Notes under the pieces: generated by a model
Told to the model about the DNA's origin: nothing
What the model saw: only the letters and a program-made list of their open reading frames with translations
Database searches by the model: none
Source: Rubricoccus marinus
GTDB lineage: Bacteria > Bacteroidota > Rhodothermia > Rhodothermales > Rubricoccaceae
Assembly: GCF_002257665.1 (NCBI RefSeq)
Contig: NZ_MQWB01000001.1
Location: 432,502 to 496,501 of the forward strand
Length of the DNA: 64,000 bases
Direction of reading: 5' to 3'
In this document: in pieces, positions 8,922 to 19,000 of the stretch
Layout: the number at the start of each line of letters is the position of its first letter
Position numbering within the stretch: the stretch's first letter is position 1
Program-made: the position numbers and the translations under genes

Positions 8922-9572
8922 CTACTTGGTGATGTGGACGGTGGAGGGATCGGTAAGGCGGTACAGCGAGGCCGGGCGGCCCACGCCGCCGCGCTTCTCG
9001 CCGGTCTCCGCCAGGTGGCCTGTGGCCAGGATGGCCTTTCGGAAGTTTCTCTTGTCCAGCTCGGCGCCGCCCACGGCCTCGTAGACCGCCTGCGCGTCCG
9101 AAAGCGTGAACGTGGTCGGCAAGAACTGGAAGGCGATCGTCGTGTAGTCCAGCTTGGCCGTGAGCCTCTGGCGCGCGAGGGCGACGATCTCCGCGTGGTC
9201 GAACGCCAGAGGCGGGAGGGCGTCGGCAGAGTGCCACGCCGCGCGGCTGGCGTCGCTGCCGCCGACAGGCCTCAACTCGTCCGACGGCACCAGGCCGACG
9301 TAGGCGACGGTCACGACGCGGCCTCGCGGATCGCGCCCCGGCGCGCCAAACGTGTAGAGCTGCTCCAGGTACACGTCCTCGACGCCCGCCTCCTCGGCCA
9401 ACTCGCGCCGCGCGCACGCCTCCAGGCTCTCGCCGTCGACGACGAACCCGCCCGGCAGCGCCCACTTGCCTTTAAACGGCGCGATGCCGCGCTCGATGAG
9501 CAGGAGGTGCAGCACGCCCTCGCGGAGGGTAAAGAGCGCGATGTCGGTCGTGAGGGAGACGGTGGGCGTCAT
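8922..9572 (-). CDS. NrtR-like NUDIX transcriptional regulator
   Basis: 216 residues: an N-terminal NUDIX-like domain and a C-terminal winged-helix part (SDAQAVYEAVGG, then LDKRNFRKAILATG and GVGRPASLYRL), the arrangement of NrtR-family regulators that sense ADP-ribose or related nucleotides. The NUDIX box (GGFVVDGESLEACARRELAE continuing EAG) is close to the catalytic GX5EX7REUXEEXGU pattern, so hydrolase activity may remain. I chose the ATG at 9572 because a promoter and inverted repeats fill the bases upstream; a GTG at 9593 is the alternative. It heads an operon with the SPFH and NAD-kinase-like genes. Confidence 0.85.
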   Translation of the reverse strand: MTPTVSLTTDIALFTLREGVLHLLLIERGIAPFKGKWALPGGFVVDGESLEACARRELAEEAGVEDVYLEQLYTFGAPGRDPRGRVVTVAYVGLVPSDELRPVGGSDASRAAWHSADALPPLAFDHAEIVALARQRLTAKLDYTTIAFQFLPTTFTLSDAQAVYEAVGGAELDKRNFRKAILATGHLAETGEKRGGVGRPASLYRLTDPSTVHITK

Positions 9573-9587
9573 GACTTGGTGTGGTAG

Positions 9588-9627
9588 CGACACGAACTAG
9601 TTAAGTGTGTCGCGTACACGAAGTCAA
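9588..9627 (-). promoter_or_regulatory. Promoter with overlapping inverted repeats upstream of the NrtR-like gene
   Basis: Read on the minus strand, TTGAC (9623-9627) is followed by the box TAGTTCG (9593-9599). In the same stretch CGACAC (9588-9593) pairs with GTGTCG (9607-9612), GTGT (9607-9610) pairs with ACAC (9616-9619), and AACTAGTT (9595-9602) is a perfect palindrome. Three related half-sites covering a promoter suggest an autoregulatory operator. The sequence is noticeably richer in A+T than its surroundings. Confidence 0.5.
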
Positions 9628-9747
9628 GGCCCCGGAGTTGCAGGCGCCCACTTTTTCCCGTTCGGCCTCTGGCGGCAGAGGCTCTGTTTCCTCAGGATCC
9701 GCCTCTGGCGACGCTCTCGCCGCGACTCCTTCGCGCCTCGCCAGAGG

Positions 9748-11670
9748 CTACCGCTCCGGCATCTCACGCAGCCGCGCCGCCAGCCCGCTCGCGCGCCGCT
9801 CGGCCACGCCTGCGGCCTCCGCCATCTGCTCCGCCGCGCCTAGGATCGTAAGCGACGGCCCGCTAGAGGCTTCTGGCGCCGTGCCCTTCGCGCGGGTGAC
9901 GGCGGTGTAGACGAGCTGGCGCGAGAGGCGCCGCGCCTGCGTCGAGCCCGGCGTGGGGAGGACGAGGAGCACGTCGTCGAACTCCGAGCCCTGGCTTTTG
10001 TGGATCGTCATGGCCCACGCCGTCTCGTGCTCCGGCAACTGCGCGACGGGCACCTCGCGCACGCCGTCCTTGCCCTCGAAGACCACCACGGGCCTCTGGC
10101 GCCAGCGGGCCTCGGCGGATGGCCGCCAGACCACGCCCACGTCGCCGTTGAAGAGGTCGCGGTCGTAGTCGTTCTCGGTCACGAGGATCGGCCGGCCGTG
10201 GTACCACGGGTCGGTCGGCGAGAGGCGCAGGCCGTCCTCGCTCAGGCGCCGCTCGACGAGCCGGTTGAGGGCGTACACGCCCCAGCGTCCGCCCCGCGTC
10301 GGCGCGAGCATCCGGAACGCGGCGGCGGCGCTCAGCGCGGCCTCTGGCGTGCTCGCGGTGCACAGCGCGCGAGCGTGCGGCTCGGCATGGGTCCAGATGG
10401 CCTCGGCGCGGTCGGCGGGGTCGAGGCAGACCACGTCGCCAGAGGCTCCGTCTGTCAGCACATCCCGGACGCCCGCTTCGTCGCCATCGCGCAAGGCGGA
10501 GGCGAGGCGCCCGATGCCGGAGTCGGCCGCGAAGCGGTGCGAGACGACTAGGCGCACGACGGCGTCGGCCATCGCGTCTGGCTCCCGTAGGGACACACCG
10601 CTGGTGTGTCCGCTCGGTGCCTCGCCAGAGGCGCTGTCGCCAGAGGCCTCTGGCGTCGTCACGCCTAGCGCGTTGCAGAACGCCTGGAAGCCGGGGCCGA
10701 CTGCATCTCGCGCGCCCGCCTCGCAGAGGTCGCCGAAGACCGCGCCCACGCCGACACTCGGAAGCTGGTCCGCGTCGCCGAGAAGCACAAGCCGCGCGCC
10801 GGGGCGCAGCGACGCCAGAAGCGCGTCGAACATGAGCAGGTCCGCCATCGAGGTCTCGTCCACGACGACGACATCGGCCGGGATGGGCGAGGCCGGTCCG
10901 CGGCCCCACGCGCGGCGCGTGGGCGAGTACTTCAGCAGGCGATGCAGGGTGACGGCCTCCACGGCGAGCCTCTGGCGCACGTCGTCCGAGACGGGCAGCG
11001 CGGCGCTGCGCGAGGCGATGGACTCCGTGAGGCGGTTCGACGCCTTGCCGGTCGGCGTCGCGAGCGCGACCGTCAGATCCGGGTCGGCCGCGAGGAGCAG
11101 TGCCAGGAGCTTGGCGACGGTCGTCGTCTTGCCCGTGCCCGGTCCGCCCGCCACGACAGCCATTCTGTGTCGCAGAGCGCCCGCCGCCGCCAGCGCCTGC
11201 CGGTCGCCCGCACCGGCCTCGGGAAACAGCGCCGAGAACGTCTCGCGGACGGCCTCTGGCGCTTGCCCGGACTCGCCCACCAACTCCGCGATCCGGCTCG
11301 CCACGCGCCCTTCGGCGCGCCAGAGGCGGTAGAGGTAGAGCCGCCCGTCGCCATCCAGCACGAGCGGCGCGACGGTCCCGCCGTCGCTCACGACTGGGCT
11401 CTCGTTCAGCCTTTGCACCCACGCGTCGGTCTCGGGGAGCCGTACGGCCGCTCCCGGAAAGGGCTCGCCTGCCCACGCGTCCAGTTCGACGGCCGTGTGC
11501 CCGCGCCGCTGCATCGCGCTCACGAGCACGGCCGCGAGCGCCACCTCGCGGGCGCGCTCGGGATCATGCTCTGCCAGCATCCGCGCCAGGGCGAGGTCGA
11601 TGGGCGCCACGTCTTCGCTCTCGGCGAGGGCATCCAGCAGGGCGGTGGTCTCGGGGGCGAGGGTTCTCAT
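9748..11670 (-). CDS. recD: Exodeoxyribonuclease V subunit alpha (RecD helicase)
   Basis: 5'-3' helicase subunit of the RecBCD double-strand-break repair nuclease, 640 residues. Walker A reads VVAGGPGTGKTTTVAKLLAL, Walker B VVVVDETSMADLLMFDAL, followed by LVLLGDADQLPSVGVGAVF; near the C-terminus AMTIHKSQGSEFDDVLL and RQLVYTAVTRAK are the superfamily 1B motifs V and VI. An insertion of roughly 25-30 residues (encoded around 10583-10660) contains a GGACACACC hairpin and several iterated motifs, reading PEASGDSASGEAPSG. It is the third gene of recC-recB-recD, separated from recB by a repeat-filled 256-base gap. Confidence 0.95.
   Translation of the reverse strand: MRTLAPETTALLDALAESEDVAPIDLALARMLAEHDPERAREVALAAVLVSAMQRRGHTAVELDAWAGEPFPGAAVRLPETDAWVQRLNESPVVSDGGTVAPLVLDGDGRLYLYRLWRAEGRVASRIAELVGESGQAPEAVRETFSALFPEAGAGDRQALAAAGALRHRMAVVAGGPGTGKTTTVAKLLALLLAADPDLTVALATPTGKASNRLTESIASRSAALPVSDDVRQRLAVEAVTLHRLLKYSPTRRAWGRGPASPIPADVVVVDETSMADLLMFDALLASLRPGARLVLLGDADQLPSVGVGAVFGDLCEAGARDAVGPGFQAFCNALGVTTPEASGDSASGEAPSGHTSGVSLREPDAMADAVVRLVVSHRFAADSGIGRLASALRDGDEAGVRDVLTDGASGDVVCLDPADRAEAIWTHAEPHARALCTASTPEAALSAAAAFRMLAPTRGGRWGVYALNRLVERRLSEDGLRLSPTDPWYHGRPILVTENDYDRDLFNGDVGVVWRPSAEARWRQRPVVVFEGKDGVREVPVAQLPEHETAWAMTIHKSQGSEFDDVLLVLPTPGSTQARRLSRQLVYTAVTRAKGTAPEASSGPSLTILGAAEQMAEAAGVAERRASGLAARLREMPER
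10591..10611. repeat. GGACACACC hairpin element inside recD
   Basis: Perfect 9-bp inverted repeat GGACACACC/GGTGTGTCC with a 3-base loop, preceded by CCCGTAG. It encodes part of the extra segment GHTSGVSLRE in RecD and, like the element at 7978, sits next to iterated motifs. Confidence 0.75.
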
Positions 11671-11726
11671 GCGGGCCAGTGGGGAGTGGCCAGTAGCCAG
11701 TGGGGAGAGAGGCAGGGGGAGGGGCC
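11671..11726. repeat. Degenerate CCAGTGG tandem repeat before recD
   Basis: Imperfect copies of GGCCAGTGGGGAGTGG and GGCCAGTAGCCAGTGGGG directly precede the recD start codon (minus strand). The same words occur before recB (15779-15815) and inside recB (about 14508-14540). Confidence 0.75.
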
Positions 11727-11770
11727 GCCCATCGCGCCAGAGGCCTCTGGCGAGCGAGCCTCTTCCATCC

Positions 11771-11907
11771 TGTCATCCCGAACGAACGTGAGGGATCTAC
11801 TCGCCGAATGGCGTGAGGCTACAACTGACTCCGTGTGCGGCTGAGGGTAGATCCCTTCTCTCCCTACGGTTCGAGACAGGCGTCGCTTCGCTTCCTTCGA
11901 GATGACA
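11771..11907. repeat. Imperfect palindromic element with TGTCATC ends
   Basis: About 137 bases bounded by TGTCATC and GATGACA, with inner inverted segments GAGGGATCTAC and GTAGATCCCT. It lies between recB and recD. The ends match those of the shorter element at 50901-50989, so the two probably belong to one family of non-coding palindromic repeats. No ORF inside. Confidence 0.75.
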
Positions 11908-11926
11908 GAACTGGAGTGGTGCAGCT

Positions 11927-14900
11927 TCATCCAGCCTCTGGCGCCCGAGGCTCGCTTTCGCGCGCGCCGTCTCCTGCACCCGGCGCCTCCTCCGCCAGAG
12001 GCGCGAACAGGAGCGCGTCCAGCGCCTCCACGAGCGCGCGAGGCGGGCGGACGACGTGGAAGCCCGTCGCGGCCTCCAGGTTCTCGCCAGAGGCCTCTGG
12101 CGCACTAGTCGGTGGCGCAACCCCGCGAAGGAAGACGTAGGCCGCACCGCCGACGTGCCGGTCGTAGTCGTAGTCCGCGAGGCGCGTGCGGAGGTAGCGA
12201 TGCAGGCCGGCGAGGTAGAGGTGCGCCTGCAAGAGGTAGTGGTGCGCGCGCATCGTCCGCGCCAGAGGCTCCGCGCCGTAGTGCGCCGCCGTCGGCCCGA
12301 GGTGATTGCTCTTCCAGTCGATGAGCGACCAGCGCTCCTCGCCCGGGTGCTGCACGACGAGGTCGGCCGAGCCCACGAACAGCCCGTCCACGGCCTCTGG
12401 CGCGAGGCGCGCGACGACCTCCGCGTAGCTCTGGAGTACTTCGTCGCCGTGCTCGCGGAACAGGTCGGCGATCTGCGACGGCGCGACCCGCGCCAGAGGC
12501 GCCACGAACCGCCACTCGGCCGCGAACCCGCCGCGCGGCACGTCCTTGAGCGCGAACCCGAGGCCCGGCATCTCGGTCTCCGCGAGCGTCGCGATCATCT
12601 CGGACACGTCCGCCAGAGGCTGGCAGACGGCGCGGTGGACGCGACTCGTGCCGTCGTGCAGACCGTGGCGGCGAAGCACACGCGCGATGGCCTGCGCGTT
12701 GGAACTCTCGAGATCGCGGTACGAGTCGGGCAGGCGGAAAACGGCGTTCTCCAGCACCTCGTGCAGGCACGTCCCGGCACGCGGGCCGGAAGCGAAGGCG
12801 AACAGCCCGGCCTCTGGCGTGTCGCCGTCGGCCTCGGGCGCGGCGTCGCCCTCGTCGGCGCGGTCGTCGCGCGGAGCGCCAGAGGCCCACGACGAGAAGC
12901 TGGCGCGCGCCTCGGGCGAGTGGACGCGGTCGCGCGCTCCCGCACCGAGCGTGCGGACGCCAGAGGCGTCTTCGGCCTGCGCCTCGCGCTCCACGCGCCC
13001 CCCGCCCTGCGGCAGCGGCGCGACGGCCATCACGTGACCCAGTTCGGCCCGCGCGATCCACTCTTCGAGCGTCGCGAGACTCGTCCGCAGGTGCTCCAGG
13101 GCCGTCTTGCGGGTCGCGTCGTCGAAGCTCGCGAGACCCTCCGCCAGAGGCAGTGGGAGCGTGCGCAGGAGGTGGCCGATGCCGCTGGCGTGGCCGCCGC
13201 TGAGCGGTCCCCAGACGACGTAGAGCCGCTCGCGCGCCCGTGTGAGCGCGACGTAGGTGAGGCGGAGGCTTTCGGCGAGACGCTCGGCGTCCGCGAGCGC
13301 GCGGTGGGCCTCTTGCGCCGGGCTCCCGAGGTCGTAGACCGCCCCGCCCGAGCCGACGTGCGCGACCGGCGGGCTGGCCTCGAACGTGCCGTGCCACGTC
13401 GCCTTCTCCTTGTCGTCCCACACGAACGGCGCGAACACGACCGGGTACTCTAGCCCTTTCGCATTGTGCATCGTCACAAGCTGGACGGCGTGGTCGTCGC
13501 TCTCCAGCCGCATCTCGACGCGCTGCCGCTCGGCAAACGTCCGCTCCGTCCGCGTGCGGACCCAGTGCAGGAGTTCGTCCACGGACCGGTCCTCGGAGGT
13601 CTCGGCCTCGTGGAGCAGTTCGAGGCAGTGGCGCAGGTTCGTCAGCCGCCGCTCGCGGTCGGCGTACTGGTGAAGCCTCTGGCGCACGTCTTCGCGGCGC
13701 ACCCACGCCGTCAAAGCGCCGAAGACTCCGTTGCGGCGCCAGAGAGCGCGGTCCTTTCGGAGCCCTTCGACGACCTTGAGCATCCGGCCCTGCTCGTCGC
13801 TGTCGCCAGAGGCCGCGGCGAGGTCGGCGCCGGTCCAGCCCCACATCTCGGTCGCGAGGGCGGCGCGGACGCGGCGGGAGTCGGTCGGCCGCGCCATGGC
13901 GCGGAGCACGCGCTCGATTTCGTCCATCTCGCGCGAGGTCCGGATGTCGTCGCCCTTGCCGACCACCGCGACGACGTTCGCGCGCCGCAGGCGGTCCTGA
14001 AGCTCTCGCGCCTGCCCGTTCGTGCGCGTCAGAACCGCGAGGTCGCCCGCTTCGAGCCGGCGCCAGAGGCCCGTCTTGGCGTCGCGGATCTCGGCGCGCT
14101 CGTCGTTGAGCAGGCGGCAGATCTCCGCCACGGTCGCCTCCATCGCGGCCTCTCGCGCGTTGCCCTTGGTGACGATGTTGCCGCGCCCGCGCTCCAGGCC
14201 GTCCCCGGCCCACCACACGAACGGCGCCACTGGCGTCACGCCGCGAATCCCGGGCTCGCTCGCATTCGCGGCCACAGGCTCGAAGGGGATGCCGTCGTAG
14301 ATGAAAGGCTTGCCACCCGTTCCCAGTCGCGAGAACAGCGCGTTGACGGCGCTCACGAGGTCGGGCGACGAGCGGTAGTTGGTCCCGAGCGTGAACCGCC
14401 GGTCGGCGTCGCCGCGCGCTTCCAGATACGCGAATACGTCGGCGCCGCGGAAGGCGTAGATGGCCTGCTTCGGGTCGCCGATAAAGAAGAGGGGGCGGCC
14501 GGTGGCCGGGCCAGTGGGGAGTGGGGAGTGGACAGTGGCGGACTCGCCAGAGGCCTCTGGCGACGCGCCAAAGGCGCGGCGGAAGATTCGGTACTGCGTC
14601 GGGTCGGTGTCCTGGAACTCGTCGATAAGCGCGACCGCGAACTGGTCCTGGATGGCGCGGCGCAGCGAGGGGCCTGTGGCCGGGTGCGCGAGCGCGCGGT
14701 CCAGCCGCTCGATCAGGTCGTCGAACGTGAGCAGGCTCGCGGCGGCCTTGGCGCGGCGCGTGCCGGCTTCGAGCGAAGCGACAAAGGCGTGGATCAGCGC
14801 CGTCTCCAGCCGCGAGATCGCCGCGACGACATCTGTGCAGGCCCGGAATCCCGCATCGGCCTCCACGTCCGAAACGGCCTCTTTGCCGGCCTTCGAGCCG

Positions 14901-15778
14901 TTCTTGATCGCCGCGCTCGCGCGCTCCACCGTCGCCATCTCGACGGCGCCGATCTCGCCCCAGTCGCCTCTGGCGAAGGCGTCCACGCGGGCGAAGACGC
15001 CGCGGAGGTCGGTCGTGAACGGCTTGCTCTTGGTGTCCATCCGCCAGAGGCGCGGGTCGACGATGTCCTCTTGCGCCGCGGGGTGCCAGGCGTCGCGGAG
15101 CCGCTGGCGCGCGTCGCGGACCTCGGCCATCGCGTCCGCCAGAGGCTCGGCGGGCGGGAGGATGCGCGTGTCCACGAACTGCGTGGCGTTGGCGGCGTGC
15201 TGCGTGAGGCGGTCCAGCGTCCACCCCGCGGCGAGCGCCAGGGGCCCGAGGTCGGTGTGGCCGCCGACGAGGCCGTGCCACACGTCTCGGGCCACGCGGG
15301 TCTGGAGCCGCGCAGCGTCCTCGGTGAAGTCGAACGCGAACGGCTCGCCGCTCTCGAACGCGCTCCGCTCCAGCACGCGCTTGCAGAAGCCGTGGATGGT
15401 GAAGACCGCCGCCTCGCCGACCTGCCCGAGCGCGTGCCGCAGCCGCTGTGCCCCGGCCTCGCGGGCCTCTGGCGTCGCGCCGTAGCGCGCGAGAAACGGC
15501 TCGACCACGCCAGAGGCCTCGCCGCCCTCGAAGGCGTCCAGCGCTTCGCGGAGCGCCCGCCGGATGCGGGTCTTGAGTTCCTCCGTCGCTGCCACGGTGA
15601 ACGTGACGACGAGCAGCTTGCGGAGGTCGGGAGTGCCCTCGCCGAGCGCGCCGTCCTCCAGCACGAGGCGCAAGACGAGCTCGGTCAGCGCGTACGTCTT
15701 GCCCGTCCCGGCGCTGGCCTCGACGAGCGTGATGCCGGGCGCCAGAGGCACGTCGAGGGCCTTAAACGTCTCGGTCAT
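11927..15778 (-). CDS. recB: Exodeoxyribonuclease V subunit beta (RecB helicase-nuclease)
   Basis: 3'-5' helicase and nuclease subunit of RecBCD, 1283 residues from the ATG at 15778 (N-terminus MTETFKALDVPLAPG). Walker A reads VEASAGTGKTYALTELVLRL, Walker B ALIDEFQDTDPTQYRIF, motif III LFFIGDPKQAIYAFRGADVF; helicase motifs V/VI include VQLVTMHNAKGLEYPVV and LTYVALTRARERLYV. The C-terminal nuclease domain keeps the D-x-K motif in WSLIDWKSNHLG, so cleavage activity is expected. About 20-25 extra residues between FRRAFG and LFFIGDPKQ are encoded by a CCAGTGG tandem repeat plus an iterated-motif palindrome (14498-14569). The frame is open upstream to 15877, but that part is repeat-encoded. Confidence 0.96.
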   Translation of the reverse strand: MTETFKALDVPLAPGITLVEASAGTGKTYALTELVLRLVLEDGALGEGTPDLRKLLVVTFTVAATEELKTRIRRALREALDAFEGGEASGVVEPFLARYGATPEAREAGAQRLRHALGQVGEAAVFTIHGFCKRVLERSAFESGEPFAFDFTEDAARLQTRVARDVWHGLVGGHTDLGPLALAAGWTLDRLTQHAANATQFVDTRILPPAEPLADAMAEVRDARQRLRDAWHPAAQEDIVDPRLWRMDTKSKPFTTDLRGVFARVDAFARGDWGEIGAVEMATVERASAAIKNGSKAGKEAVSDVEADAGFRACTDVVAAISRLETALIHAFVASLEAGTRRAKAAASLLTFDDLIERLDRALAHPATGPSLRRAIQDQFAVALIDEFQDTDPTQYRIFRRAFGASPEASGESATVHSPLPTGPATGRPLFFIGDPKQAIYAFRGADVFAYLEARGDADRRFTLGTNYRSSPDLVSAVNALFSRLGTGGKPFIYDGIPFEPVAANASEPGIRGVTPVAPFVWWAGDGLERGRGNIVTKGNAREAAMEATVAEICRLLNDERAEIRDAKTGLWRRLEAGDLAVLTRTNGQARELQDRLRRANVVAVVGKGDDIRTSREMDEIERVLRAMARPTDSRRVRAALATEMWGWTGADLAAASGDSDEQGRMLKVVEGLRKDRALWRRNGVFGALTAWVRREDVRQRLHQYADRERRLTNLRHCLELLHEAETSEDRSVDELLHWVRTRTERTFAERQRVEMRLESDDHAVQLVTMHNAKGLEYPVVFAPFVWDDKEKATWHGTFEASPPVAHVGSGGAVYDLGSPAQEAHRALADAERLAESLRLTYVALTRARERLYVVWGPLSGGHASGIGHLLRTLPLPLAEGLASFDDATRKTALEHLRTSLATLEEWIARAELGHVMAVAPLPQGGGRVEREAQAEDASGVRTLGAGARDRVHSPEARASFSSWASGAPRDDRADEGDAAPEADGDTPEAGLFAFASGPRAGTCLHEVLENAVFRLPDSYRDLESSNAQAIARVLRRHGLHDGTSRVHRAVCQPLADVSEMIATLAETEMPGLGFALKDVPRGGFAAEWRFVAPLARVAPSQIADLFREHGDEVLQSYAEVVARLAPEAVDGLFVGSADLVVQHPGEERWSLIDWKSNHLGPTAAHYGAEPLARTMRAHHYLLQAHLYLAGLHRYLRTRLADYDYDRHVGGAAYVFLRGVAPPTSAPEASGENLEAATGFHVVRPPRALVEALDALLFAPLAEEAPGAGDGARESEPRAPEAG
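14498..14569. repeat. Repeat-derived in-frame insertion within recB
   Basis: A CCAGTGGGGAGTGG tandem repeat is followed by the palindrome CGCCAGAGGCCTCTGGCG. On the minus strand it is translated as roughly ASPEASGESATVHSPLP. Its position, between two conserved helicase segments that are normally a few residues apart, indicates a tolerated in-frame insertion. Confidence 0.75.
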
Positions 15779-16003
15779 GCGGGCCAGTGGGATGGGGCCA
15801 GTGGCCAGTTGCGGAGACGCGAGGCGGGGTACTGGGTACACGGATGCTCGCTTCTGGCGCCAGAGGCCGCGCGCCATGACGTACCCCGCACCCGGTACCC
15901 CGTGCCTCTCCCGCCAGAGGCCAGCGCGCGCGAGTCCCGAGCAGGAGGAACCCGGAACTCGGAACCGGGAGCTGTAAGGCCGGCGAAGCCTACTCGGAAC
16001 CCC
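15779..16003. repeat. recC-recB spacer made of three degenerate repeat families
   Basis: 225 bases with no gene. From left: CCAGTGG words (15779-15815), GGGTACTGGGTACACGG, a CTTCTGGCGCCAGAGG near-palindrome, GTACCCCGCACCCGGTACCCC (about 15890-15903), a CGCCAGAGG copy, and GGAACCCGGAACTCGGAACC (about 15947-15966). All three word families occur elsewhere in the window next to start codons. Confidence 0.75.
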
Positions 16004-19000
16004 CTACTCATCCTCCATCGCGGAAAAGACCGGCCCCCAGAGGAGGCGCGACCAGCGGTCGAACGACGCCGTCATGGTGTCGAGCGGGGCGCGGCGGCGG
16101 TAGCAGAGCGCGACGGCGGGGTCGGTGATGTCGCAGAACGTCTCGTACTGGCCGTCGAACGCCTTGCGGACATCGGGCTTGAGGACGGCGAACTGCTCTG
16201 GCGTGTCCAGCGCGACGGAGCGGCCCATGCGCATGGGCTTCCAGGCCTCTTGCGCGAGGATCTTGCGGCGGAAGTCGTGCTCCCACGAGCCGCGGCGCTG
16301 CCGGGCGTGGTCGTAGGAGGCGCGCGCGAAAAGAGGCGGCGGCACGTGCTGGAACGCGATGGCGCCGCGGATCAGGAACTGCAGCAGCGCCCGCGCCTCA
16401 TCCTCCGCCAGAGGCCCGAAGGCCGCGCTCGCGTCGGTCCCGTGGACGACCGTCCGGCGCACGCCGTCTACGGTCTCGTCGGCGCAGAGCGCGAGGTGAT
16501 CGGCCCAGGCGAAAAGGAGGTCCGTCCCGCGGAGCTTGCCGGGGCGCCAGCGGAGAGCGCCGGCCTCTGGCGCGTAGTCCACCGAGGCGTCCACGCGCCA
16601 GCGGCCCTCGGGGCAGGCGACGTGCAGCGCTCGCTTCTCAGTCTCGCCGTGCGAGCGGACGTGATCGGCCACGTCGCCGACGGCGCGCATCGCGCGGCCG
16701 ACGTACACGTCGGCCAAGTCGCCGGGCGGAAGCTGGCCGGAGCGTTGCAGGCGGTCCGCGATGGTGGGGGCGTCGCGTCCCAGCAGGTCGCCGTCCAGGA
16801 CATCGCGCTTGACGCCGTGGAAGGCGAGGCCGTCGAGTTCGACCGGCTCGTCGTCCGCGAGCGCGGCGTCTTCCAGGCGGAGGTCCAGGCCGAGCGCGTC
16901 CGTGTGCGCGCGGCATGGGTTGGACCACGCCCGGGCGAGCGCCGCCGCGGTCGTCTCGTGCGTCTCCTCCGGGAGCACGAACTCCAGGTCGGGCGCGGGT
17001 GCCTCGAAAAAGCGGAGTCCCTCGGGCGCGCCGGGCTCGGGCTGCGGGAGAACGTGCTGCTCGGCGAACGTGAACAGCTCTGGCCTCTGGCGCGAGACGT
17101 AGCCGGGGCTCGACGGCTGGAGCGGGTGCGCGATCACGAAGGCGCCAGAGGCCTCGGCGCCAAACGTCTTGCGGCACGCGTCGCGGAACGCGTCGAGCGC
17201 GACCGAGGCGGCGCGCTCGGCGTTGTCCATGTGCGAGCGGGCCACGCGGCTCAGAACGAGCCTCTGGCGCGCGGCGAGGACCGCCGCGAGGAAGCTCAGG
17301 CGGTCGTCGGCGTGCAGGTCGGGATCGCCCGCGCGGCGCTCGTGGCCGAGGAGGTCGAAGGCGGGCCGCGCGTCGGTCCCCGGGAAGCCGTCGCCCAGGC
17401 CGACAACCGCGAGCACGCGGAACGGCACGTGCCGCAGCGCCAGAGGCGAGCCGAACGTCACCTTGCCGGTCAGGTGCGGCTCGCGCCGGTCGATGCCGGA
17501 CAGCGCGCTCTGCAGGTGGCCGCGGACCGTCGAGGCCGTCACGACGGTCTCGGGCTCGTCCAGCGCCACCAGCCGGTCGATGGCGGTCCGTAGCGCGACG
17601 AGTGCGCCCAACTCTGCCTCTTCGCGCGGCATGAACACGCCGTCCACGAACAGGAGGAGGTCCTCGCGCCACGACGCCAGAGGCCGCCTCTGGCGCAGGT
17701 GCGCGAGCGCGTCGAACAGTGCCGTCGCCCACTCGGCGAAGCGGCCGAGCAGGTCGGCGCCGTCCAGCCCCGCTTCGGCGACGGGCAGGCGGCCCATCAC
17801 CACCTCGTCTTCGCGGCCGATGGCATAGCCGACGAGCAGGCGGTCGAGGCCGAAGCGCCACGTGTGCACGTCGTCCTCGGGCAGGCCATAGCCCGCCTTG
17901 TGCGCGGCGTCGCGGCCCCAGTGGACGCGCGCCTCGCGCACCCAGTCCAAGAGCGTGCCCAGTTCGCTTTCGTGGATGCGCGCCGCGCGACGGATCACCG
18001 GCACATCCAACAGGCCGATCAGGTCCGACGCCGTCGCCCGCCCGGAGTCGAGCGCGAGAACGCGCGCGAAGGCGTCGAGCACGCGGGCCTCTGGCGAGAA
18101 CGGCGGGTCCGCGATGTGATACGGGACGCGCACGCCCGCCACCTTTTCCGAGCCAAAGACGGCGTCGATGAGCGGCGCGTAGGTCGTCATGTCCGGCACG
18201 AGCACGCCGATCTCGCCGGGGCGGAGGTCACCCAGCGTGTCGAAGGCGTCGAGGATCTCGTCGCGCAGGACTTCCAGCTCGCGCAGCGGTGAGTGGCACT
18301 CGTGGATGCGGATGGAGCGGTCGTCCTCCGGGCACGTCACTGGCGCGGCGGGCGGCGTGTCGGCGACGAGCGCGGCCTGGAGGGCGTGGAGCGCGCACAG
18401 GGGATCACCAGAGGCCTCTGGCGCGGAGGGGGGGGCATCTGACTCGCACGGCTCGGGCTCCCACTTGTGGCCCGCTACGTCGCGCATCACCGCGACCCAG
18501 TCGCGGGTGCGGCCGCCGAGGTCGCGCAGAAGCGGGTGGCGCTGCATCGCCTCTGGCGTTCGGCGTTCGGCCTCTGGCGCCAGAGGTGCGGCGACGGCGG
18601 CGTAGGCCGTGACGGGCACGTGGCGGCCGAGCGCGTGGAGCGCGCGCCAGAACAGCGGCGGCACGACGGTCGTGCCGAACAGGCTCACGCGCGCCAGCGT
18701 CTCGCGGACCTCGTCGGACTGGCCGAGCACGTCGAGCAGGCGCAGCGTCGAAGTGGCGCGGTCCATGACCCGCCCCTCGCGGTTGCTGGGAGCGCTCTGG
18801 AGCAGGTGGCACCAGAGGTGGGCCTGCCACGGCTCGTCCTCCCAGCCGTGGGCGACGGTCGCGCCAGAGGCCCACGCGGCGAGGCAGTCCGTGCGGTAAA
18901 GCTGGTAGTCGTCGTAGAGCTGCGCGAGGCGGCTCGCGAGCGCCATCGTGCCCGAGCCTTCCTCGCCCTCGTCGGCAGCGCGCTCCAGGTAGGCCCGTAC

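Noticed and set aside
13466-17593. Very long plus-strand open frame opposite recB and recC
   Set aside because: It spans two well-supported minus-strand genes, is dominated by codon-position mirroring, and shows no domain.
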